Below are positions 9,714-14,729 of a stretch of 24,508 nt of DNA, in pieces. Below the pieces are notes generated by a model that saw only the letters and a program-made list of their open reading frames with translations, did not search any database and had not been told where the DNA came from. Source of the stretch: VGRW01 sp041498295 (GTDB lineage Bacteria > Myxococcota_A > UBA9160 > SZUA-336); the NCBI GenBank assembly GCA_041498295.1, contig JBGQIB010000059.1:1-24508 (forward strand), given 5' to 3'. Numbering within the stretch: the stretch's first letter is position 1; every line of letters begins with the position of its first letter. Position numbers and translations under genes: made by a program.

Positions 9714-9737
9714 CAGGTACCTGCACACGGATAACTT
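9710..9737 (+). promoter_or_regulatory. Sigma70-like promoter for the bS22-like gene
   Basis: A perfect -35 hexamer TTGACA lies at 9710-9715, overlapping the TPR gene's TGA stop. A TAACTT box lies at 9732-9737 after a 16-bp spacer, keeping T1, A2 and T6 of the -10 consensus. The predicted transcription start is near 9744, about 29 bases upstream of the GTG start. Confidence 0.55.
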
Positions 9738-9772
9738 CGGCCGCCACTCGAGCGTGGAGGCCGTAGTTTTCC

Positions 9773-9868
9773 GTGGGCAGTGTCATCAAGAAACGCCGCA
9801 AGAAGATGCGCAAGCACAAGTACAAGAAGTTGCGCGCGCGCAATCGACACAAGCGGAACAAGCGCTAA
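9773..9868 (+). CDS. bS22-like small ribosomal protein (AURKAIP1/COX24 domain)
   Basis: A 31-residue, extremely basic protein starting at GTG 9773: MGSVIKKRRKKMRKHKYKK then LRARNRHKRNKR. The GSVIKKRRKKM(R/S)KHK core matches the mycobacterial small-subunit protein bS22 and the AURKAIP1/COX24 (mitochondrial mS38) domain family, which binds the decoding region of the small ribosomal subunit. An in-frame TAG at 9764-9766 fixes the maximum length, and GGAGG at 9756-9760 gives the ribosome-binding site. It has its own promoter and ends 40 bp before a strong terminator, so it is a monocistronic gene. It is too short for most gene callers and easily missed. Confidence 0.85.
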   Translation: MGSVIKKRRKKMRKHKYKKLRARNRHKRNKR

Positions 9869-9908
9869 TCGAGAGCTGATCACGCGTCGCGAGCCACGCG
9901 ACGTGACA

Positions 9909-9939
9909 CGCACCGATGTCGCATCGGTGCGTTTTTTTT
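9909..9939 (+). terminator. Strong intrinsic terminator of the bS22-like gene
   Basis: A perfect 10-bp stem CGCACCGATG (9909-9918) / CATCGGTGCG (9922-9931) with a 3-nt TCG loop is followed directly by eight T residues (9932-9939). This is a textbook rho-independent terminator on the plus strand. Confidence 0.95.
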
Positions 9940-9949
9940 GTCTCTTCCG

Positions 9950-9979
9950 TTGACACGTTCGCCGCCCAATGCTTACTGT
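9950..9979 (+). promoter_or_regulatory. Sigma70-like promoter for the leader RNA and basic-protein gene
   Basis: A perfect -35 TTGACA at 9950-9955 is followed after 18 bp by TACTGT at 9974-9979, which keeps the T1, A2 and T6 positions of the -10. The predicted start is near 9986. The promoter stands just after the preceding terminator, so the downstream unit must be transcribed from here. Confidence 0.6.
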
Positions 9980-9986
9980 GTGTGCA

Positions 9987-10156
9987 ACCGATGTCGGGAA
10001 GCATCCGTGTTTGCGTCAAGTTGACGACTCTCAGTCCGATACGAAACGCAACCGAGTTCTCGCTCGGTACGTGTCAGAGTCATTGAGTGATGCGAGCGTG
10101 CGGATCTCTGCTGGCTCGAGCACGGTGAAATAAAACGCAAACTGGGGGTGAGAGTA
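9987..10156 (+). ncRNA. Structured 5' leader RNA (candidate cis-regulatory element or sRNA)
   Basis: About 170 bases without a gene lie between the predicted transcription start and the 37-aa ORF. Base composition is visibly less GC-rich than the flanks. By hand it folds as a three-way junction. P1 pairs GTTTGCGT (10009-10016) with ACGCAAAC (10135-10142). P2 pairs GACTCT (10026-10031) with AGAGTC (10076-10081), continues past a 6-nt bulge as GATACG/CGTGTC (10038-10043 / 10070-10075, one G-U), then after an internal loop as ACCGAG/CTCGGT (10051-10056 / 10063-10068) with a 6-nt loop. P3 pairs CGTGC (10097-10101) with GCACG (10120-10124). P1 closes three bases before the GGGGGTGAGAG ribosome-binding region. 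I know no named family with this shape; folding and covariation have not been tested. Confidence 0.5.
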
Positions 10157-10270
10157 ATGGCAGCTCGGAAGAAGGCCGCGAGCAAGAAGGCGACGCGGCG
10201 CAAGAAGGGTGGCTCCAAGAAGGGCACCCGCCGACGGAAGAAGGGCACGCGGCGCAAGAAGTCGATGTGA
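10157..10270 (+). CDS. 37-aa Lys/Arg-repeat basic protein (histone H1-tail-like)
   Basis: The ATG at 10157 opens a 37-residue frame, MAARKKAASKKATRRKK and so on, ending KSM before TGA at 10268-10270. It is built from imperfect repeats of the type (K)KKG-T/S-RR(R), with KKGTRRRKKGTRRKK near the end; more than half of the residues are Lys or Arg. The composition resembles bacterial histone H1-like proteins and basic ribosomal extensions, so nucleic-acid binding is the likely role. The exact family is unknown to me. GGGGGTGAGAG (10144-10154) provides a ribosome-binding site. The gene is isolated: its own promoter and leader precede it and a strong terminator follows 28 bp downstream, which argues that it is a real, possibly highly expressed gene. 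Confidence 0.72.
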   Translation: MAARKKAASKKATRRKKGGSKKGTRRRKKGTRRKKSM

Positions 10271-10298
10271 CTTCGTCGCCAACCTGATTCTATAGGAG

Positions 10299-10335
10299 GC
10301 CCCCGTCGCCTGAAGCGACGGGGGCTTCTTCTTTT
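10299..10335 (+). terminator. Strong intrinsic terminator after the basic-protein gene
   Basis: A perfect 11-bp stem GCCCCCGTCGC (10299-10309) / GCGACGGGGGC (10315-10325) with a CTGAA loop is followed by TTCTTCTTTT (10326-10335). It is a clear rho-independent terminator that isolates rpoZ from the upstream unit. Confidence 0.93.
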
Positions 10336-10377
10336 CCGGCGTGCTACCTTCGCCGCCCGCTACAGGAGGACCTGCAG

Positions 10378-10581
10378 ATGGCGCGAATCACGATCGAAGA
10401 TTGCACCGAGCGAGTCGGCAACCGCTTCGCGCTCGTCCTGATGGTCACGGTCCGCACCAAGCAGCTGATGCGCGGAGCGAAGCCGCTGGTGAAGTCGACC
10501 GAGAACAAGTCCGTGGTCAACGCGCTCCGCGAAGTCGCGGCGGGGTACATCGCCGCCGACATCGAGAGCGTCGAGCACTAG
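10378..10581 (+). CDS. rpoZ: RNA polymerase omega subunit
   Basis: A 67-residue protein, MARITIEDCTERVGNRFALVLMV and on, matching the omega subunit, which clamps the C-terminal tail of beta' and helps polymerase assembly; in many bacteria it also forms part of a ppGpp site. The conserved NRFxLV core is followed by R(T/A)KQLMRGAKP and NKSVVNALREVAAG. AGGAGG at about 10364-10369 precedes the ATG by eight bases. Since a strong terminator lies 43 bp upstream, a promoter must lie between; TACCTT at 10345-10350 is a weak -10 candidate. rpoZ commonly follows gmk and precedes spoT/relA, but neither is here. Confidence 0.94.
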   Translation: MARITIEDCTERVGNRFALVLMVTVRTKQLMRGAKPLVKSTENKSVVNALREVAAGYIAADIESVEH

Positions 10582-10608
10582 TCCGACGCGTTCGCCGGAG
10601 CCCGACGC

Positions 10609-11838
10609 TCAGCTGATGGTGACCGGGATGGTGAAGCTGAAGCGCGACCCTGAGCCGATCTCGCTCTGCACCGAGAGCGCGCCTCCCAGCTTCTCGATCA
10701 GCGCTCGCGCCAGGGTGAGTCCTAGCCCGGCGCCGCGATGCCGACTGTCGGCGGACGAGTCGACGCGGAAGAACTCGTCGAAGATCTGCTCTTGGTCGTC
10801 CGGCGCGATCCCGATGCCGCTGTCGGTGACGCTGACGAACAGCTGTCCGTCCTCGATCGAGAGCTCGAGCTCGATGCGACCGCGGCGGGTGAACTTCGCC
10901 GCGTTGTCGAGCAGGTGAAACAGGATCTGATTCAGCTTCGCCAGGTCCGTTCGGATCTTCGGCAAGCTCGACGGCAGGCGCTTCTCGAGCACGACGTCCG
11001 GCTGCAGGTTGTCGCGCACGTTGAAGATCGCTTCCTCGATCACCTCGGCGAGATTCACGTCCTGAACCTCGACCGAGACCTCGCCCTGCTTCACGCGCCA
11101 CAGGTCGAGGATGTTCTGCAGCATGCGCATCAGCGCGTTGCCGTCGTCGAGCACGCCGCGCAGCGCATCGCGCCCCGTCGACGAGAGTTTCTCGTGCTCG
11201 TTCGCGAGCACCGAGATCACGCGCTCGATGATGCTGTTCAGCGGAGCGCGCAGCTCGTATGACATCGTCTCGATCAAGTCGGCCTTCAGCCGCTCGACGA
11301 GAGTGAGTCGTTCCTCGCGCTTGATCAGCTCGATGTCCTGCGCGAGCAGCTGCTCCGAGAGCCGCAGCACTTCGTCCGAAGGCTCAGTCGAGGCGGCGCC
11401 GTTGTCCGACATCGAGTGGTGATCCAGAACGAGCGCGATCTGACGCAGGATCGACTCGATGCCCGCGTTCTGCACGCGCGGCCAAGGACCAGGACAACCG
11501 AGCAGCGCGACGCCGCGCGGCTGTCCGTTGTGTCGGATCGGGAAGCCGTAGACTCCGCCGGCGCCGCGCGCCCAGATGCGCGGGCTGCCTTCCGGCGGAT
11601 CGATGCGCACCGGCCGCTCCGAGCTCTCCGCTTCGCGGATGAACTCGTCGAGCTCCGCGCCCGCGACCTGAGCGTCCTTCGCGCACGTGAAACCGGCCCA
11701 GCCGTCCGGCTCCGCGGCGGGGCGGCCCGACTGATAGACGAGCGCGAATCCCTGGATCGCCGCGGCGAGATGTCGCGCGCCCGCCGCGAGGGCGGACCCG
11801 AGCGTGTCGGGCGACGTGTAGAGCGCCAGGATCTCCAT
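10609..11838 (-). CDS. Histidine-kinase-like protein with GAF-like input and Tyr in place of the acceptor His
   Basis: A 409-residue soluble protein. Residues 1-145 look like a GAF-type domain (GSALAAGARHLAAAIQGFALVYQ to GIESILRQIALVLDHH). A short coiled coil leads to a HisKA-like hairpin in which the usual SHELRTPLN reads ETMSYELRAPLNSI: the phospho-accepting histidine is Y194 (codon TAC, from GTA at 11257-11259). The ATPase domain looks complete, with N-box HLLDNAAKF, G1 VTDSGIGI, F-box EIFDEFFRV and G2 RGAGLGL, and the normal C-terminal GGALSVQSEIGSGSRFSFTIP. It therefore should bind ATP but cannot autophosphorylate at the usual site. It begins 6 bp after the pilT stop and is almost surely in the same transcript, so a role in pilus or surface regulation is likely by inference. 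Confidence 0.87.
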   Translation of the reverse strand: MEILALYTSPDTLGSALAAGARHLAAAIQGFALVYQSGRPAAEPDGWAGFTCAKDAQVAGAELDEFIREAESSERPVRIDPPEGSPRIWARGAGGVYGFPIRHNGQPRGVALLGCPGPWPRVQNAGIESILRQIALVLDHHSMSDNGAASTEPSDEVLRLSEQLLAQDIELIKREERLTLVERLKADLIETMSYELRAPLNSIIERVISVLANEHEKLSSTGRDALRGVLDDGNALMRMLQNILDLWRVKQGEVSVEVQDVNLAEVIEEAIFNVRDNLQPDVVLEKRLPSSLPKIRTDLAKLNQILFHLLDNAAKFTRRGRIELELSIEDGQLFVSVTDSGIGIAPDDQEQIFDEFFRVDSSADSRHRGAGLGLTLARALIEKLGGALSVQSEIGSGSRFSFTIPVTIS

Positions 11839-11844
11839 GGCGGC

Positions 11845-12987
11845 CTAGAACCGACTCTCGTCGGAGGAAGAGCCGCCCCCCGACGAGGCGGCGTCCTGCG
11901 TGTACGAGCTGTCGCCCTCGAGCGCGAGCTTGGTCGCGAAGTCGCGCGGATTCGAGGCCGCGTCGCGCGCGGTCTCGAGCTTGATCTTGTTCGCCTGATA
12001 CAGCTCGAGCAGATGCTGATCGAAGGTCTGCATCTGCATGTCCGAGTGACCCTTCTCGACGTGGTCGCGAATCTCGACCGCGCGATTCGGGTCGCGGATC
12101 GCCTCGCGGATCGAGCGTGTCGTTCGCAGGACCTCGACGGCAGGTACGCGTCCGGTTCCCTTCTTGTTCGGAAGCAGCCGCAGTGACACGATCGCCTGTA
12201 GATTCTCCGCCAGCCGCTCGCGCACCTGCTGATGCTCCTCGACCGGGAAGAACGAGACGACACGGCGAAGTGTCGTCACGACGTCGTTGGTGTGGATCGA
12301 CGAGAACACCGCGTGTCCGGTCTCGGCGGCCTTGAGCGCCGTGTCGACGGTCTCGGCGTCGCGAATCTCGCCGACCATGATCACGTCCGGGTCCTGGCGC
12401 AGCGCGGCGCGCAGCGCGGCCGGGAAGCTCGGGGTGTCGGTGTTGATCTCGCGCTGCGTGATGATCGAGCGCTCGTGCGTGAAGATGAACTCGACCGGAT
12501 CCTCGATCGTCACGATCTTGCACTTCAGCGAGCGGTTGATCTCCTGGAGCATCGTCGCCAAGGTCGTCGACTTCCCCATGCCGGTCGCGCCCGTCACGAG
12601 CACGAGGCCGCGCTGCACCGAGGCGATCGTCTTCAAGATCGAGGGCAGATTCAGCTCCTCGAAGTTCTTGATCGAGAGCGGAATCACGCGCAGCACGATG
12701 TTGTACGCGCGGCGCTCGCGCGAGATGTTCACGCGGAAGCGACCCTCGCCGGGGATCTCGTAGGCCATGTCGACCTCGGAAACTCCGTCGAGCGTCTTCT
12801 CCTTCTCGCTCTCCATGAGCAGGCGGGCGATGGCCTCGGTGTCCGCCATCGCGAGCACCTTGTACTTCAGCTCCACCAACTCGCCGTTGAAGCGGTAGAG
12901 GGGCAGGTATCCCACCTGGAAGTGGATGTCCGACGCGCCTTTCTCGAAGCCGAGTCGGAGCAGTCGGTGGAGTCGCTCGCGATCCAT
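11845..12987 (-). CDS. pilT: PilT/PilU-family twitching motility ATPase
   Basis: A 380-residue hexameric ATPase that powers type IV pilus retraction. The N-terminal PAS-like module begins MDRERLHRLLRLGFEKGASDIHFQVG. The core has Walker A GATGMGKST (K139), the Asp box IVTIEDPVEFIF, Walker B DPDVIMVGEIRD and the His box AETGHAVFSSIHTND. The C-terminal part has SIREAIRD, a match to the PilT retraction signature, and MQTFDQHLLELYQ. Total length is nearer to PilU (about 380) than PilT (about 345) because of a Ser/Asp-rich tail (GGGSSSDESRF), so PilU or an accessory paralogue is possible. The frame is open further upstream, but the ATG at 12987 is the first that fits the family. No other pil gene is nearby. 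Confidence 0.93.
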   Translation of the reverse strand: MDRERLHRLLRLGFEKGASDIHFQVGYLPLYRFNGELVELKYKVLAMADTEAIARLLMESEKEKTLDGVSEVDMAYEIPGEGRFRVNISRERRAYNIVLRVIPLSIKNFEELNLPSILKTIASVQRGLVLVTGATGMGKSTTLATMLQEINRSLKCKIVTIEDPVEFIFTHERSIITQREINTDTPSFPAALRAALRQDPDVIMVGEIRDAETVDTALKAAETGHAVFSSIHTNDVVTTLRRVVSFFPVEEHQQVRERLAENLQAIVSLRLLPNKKGTGRVPAVEVLRTTRSIREAIRDPNRAVEIRDHVEKGHSDMQMQTFDQHLLELYQANKIKLETARDAASNPRDFATKLALEGDSSYTQDAASSGGGSSSDESRF

Positions 12988-13089
12988 GGGTGAGTTCCGC
13001 GTCTCCGTGGCGCGCAGCAGAGCTGCGAGTTCTCCCTTCCTTCGGCGGGCTGCGCGCGGCTCTTGATGGGAGCGCCCCAGCGCCTGTCC

Positions 13090-13095
13090 TATAAT
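13090..13095 (+). promoter_or_regulatory. Consensus -10 box TATAAT just upstream of the 13105 gene
   Basis: A perfect TATAAT stands in otherwise very GC-rich DNA, nine bases before the ATG at 13105. A TTGATG at 13063-13068 is 21 bp away, too far for a good -35. The predicted transcript would start at or within about three bases of the ATG. The remaining 117-bp divergent gap to pilT holds a small perfect hairpin CGCAGC-AGA-GCTGCG at 13013-13027, possibly an operator. Confidence 0.5.
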
Positions 13096-13104
13096 CGGCC
13101 CGCG

Positions 13105-13617
13105 ATGCGTTCCCTCCCGCATGGCCTTGCCGCTGCCGTTCTCGCCGCCTGCGTCCTGTCCGGTGTGGCGATCGCCGACACCGACGCTGGCGACGCGGAG
13201 AAGCCGACGGCGAGCGAGCCGGCGCCCGAAGCCGCGCCGCCGGCCGACGCGCCTGCGCCGAAGTCACTCGATCTCGACCGGCTGCTTCACCCGCCGGCAG
13301 TTCGCATGCAACCGAGCGGCAGCATCCTCGGCGGTCGCGATCAAAAGGGTTGGCGCGAGGAGTTCCGCCGCGCGCGCGAGGAGGTCTCGGACCTCGAAGC
13401 CAAGGTCGAGACCGGGCAGAGCCACCTGCGCAGCGCCGCGTCCGGCGAGTGGAACTACACGCCCGCGGGCGGCGACGCCACCGACCCGGAGGTGCTCAAG
13501 GTGCGCGCTCAGCTGCGCCGCGATCGCCAGTCGCTCGAAGCTTCGCGCCAGCGGCTGCGCGACCTCGACGTCGAAGCGTCGCTCGCCGGTGTGCCTGAGG
13601 CCTGGCGCCAGCCCTGA
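13105..13617 (+). CDS. Exported protein of unknown function with coiled coil
   Basis: From the ATG at 13105 the product has 170 residues. It begins with a Sec signal peptide: MRSLPHGL, a hydrophobic run AAAVLAACVLSGVAIA, and likely cleavage after AIA before DTD. A Pro/Ala/Glu-rich low-complexity stretch follows (about residues 28-55), then a conserved-looking SLDLDRLLHPPAVRMQPSGSILGG, and a heptad-rich helical region (EEFRRAREEVSDLEAKVETGQ and VRAQLRRDRQSLEASRQRLRDLDVEAS). I do not recognise the family. It is transcribed away from pilT. The in-frame extension to 13063 is rejected because it would put residues before the signal peptide. Confidence 0.75.
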   Translation: MRSLPHGLAAAVLAACVLSGVAIADTDAGDAEKPTASEPAPEAAPPADAPAPKSLDLDRLLHPPAVRMQPSGSILGGRDQKGWREEFRRAREEVSDLEAKVETGQSHLRSAASGEWNYTPAGGDATDPEVLKVRAQLRRDRQSLEASRQRLRDLDVEASLAGVPEAWRQP

Positions 13618-13688
13618 TCCGCGAGCGCTGGCGCAGCCGCCCGGCAACTCGCATGCAACTTCGCCGCGCGCTCTGGTTCGCCGCGCGA

Positions 13689-13707
13689 AGCGGGTTGCGC
13701 ACCCGCT
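13689..13707 (+). terminator. Hairpin between the two envelope-protein genes (weak terminator candidate)
   Basis: AGCGGGT (13689-13695) pairs with ACCCGCT (13701-13707) around a TGCGC loop, followed by CTTGCTC, which is a poor T-tract. The 194-bp gap 13618-13811 holds nothing else that I can support. Confidence 0.3.
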
Positions 13708-13811
13708 CTTGCTCGAACTCTCGTCCGGCGCGATGACGCAGGAGTTCCGTCTGGACTTGCCGGTCGCTGAAGCGCGGCACGCGCGATGCATCACTCACCG
13801 GCGTGCGACCC

Positions 13812-14729
13812 ATGCGACAGATCGTGCTGGTGGCTCCGGTGCTGATCTTCTGTACGAGCGGCTGCGCGAGTCTCTCGCGCATGACTGGCATGGGCGCGAC
13901 CGAGGCGGTCGCCGATGACTCGCTGACCCGTGTCGTCGCCGAGCTGAAACTCCACCTGAGGGACGACACCTACCGCTACGACCGCGCCACGACCGGCGAC
14001 GGGCGCAACGTGTACGCCGTCGCTCTGTGGAAGCTCGATCGACTCGCGGGGCTCCGCGCTCGCCCGAAAGAGAGCTGGGAGAACGCCGACTACGTCATCG
14101 AATTCGCGCGCGGCAAGGCGCTCGAGCGCTTGCGCCGCTACGGCGATGCGGTCGCGGCGTACCAGCGCGTTGCCGGCTCGGGCTCGCTGCTCGGCGACGC
14201 CGCTGCCGAGCGCGAGCAAGTGATCGACTCCTTCGCGCGCGCCTCGGCGCGGCCCGCCGAACCCTTCGCGAATCCCGAGGCAGAGCGCCTCTTCATCGAG
14301 GGCCGCATCGAGCTGTGGGGTCAGCTCGCGCGCGAGGTCCACGGCACGCCGTATGAGTCCCTCGCGCTCGAGGAGACCGAGGCGTGGCAGGTGATGCGCG
14401 TCGACTCGTTCGCGCGCGGCGATCGCCTTGGCGACGCAATCTCCGCCTGCGAGAGTCTGCTCGAAGCGAACCGCGAGTCGAAGCTCTTCGGCAAGCATCT
14501 GCTCCGCCTCGGTGACCTGTACGCGGACAGCGCGCGGCGCGTCGAGCTCCAGGCGCACGCGAACCTCGCGAGCCTCGATCCCTCGCGCTACGAGGCGCTG
14601 GTCGACCAGGCGTTCTCCGCCTACGAGCTCGCCGGCGAAGATCGACGCCCGGCGCTGCGCCGCGAGGCGCGCAGCCGGATCGAAGCGCTCTTGGCCTACC
14701 ACGAAGGAGCGGCGGCCCGTGTTCCCTGA
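13812..14729 (+). CDS. Putative lipoprotein with helical repeats, unknown function
   Basis: The ATG at 13812 gives 305 residues (an in-frame GTG lies three codons earlier). The N-terminus MRQIVLVAPVLIFCTSGC is a lipoprotein-type signal with the lipidated cysteine most likely C18; the -3 residue is Thr instead of the preferred Leu, so the lipobox is imperfect. The rest is alpha-helical with TPR-like pairs, for example ADYVIEFARGKALERLRRYGDAVAAYQRVAGSGSLLGDAA and FARGDRLGDAISACESLLEANRESKLFGKHLLRLGDLYADSARR. Its end overlaps the next start, so the pair probably forms one unit. No known family is recognised; a periplasmic or outer-membrane scaffold is a reasonable guess. Confidence 0.72.
   Translation: MRQIVLVAPVLIFCTSGCASLSRMTGMGATEAVADDSLTRVVAELKLHLRDDTYRYDRATTGDGRNVYAVALWKLDRLAGLRARPKESWENADYVIEFARGKALERLRRYGDAVAAYQRVAGSGSLLGDAAAEREQVIDSFARASARPAEPFANPEAERLFIEGRIELWGQLAREVHGTPYESLALEETEAWQVMRVDSFARGDRLGDAISACESLLEANRESKLFGKHLLRLGDLYADSARRVELQAHANLASLDPSRYEALVDQAFSAYELAGEDRRPALRREARSRIEALLAYHEGAAARVP

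Noticed and set aside
9987..10156. tRNA, tmRNA or 6S RNA in the leader region
   Set aside because: There is no cloverleaf or T-loop sequence, no tag frame, and no long central bubble; the fold drawn is a three-way junction.
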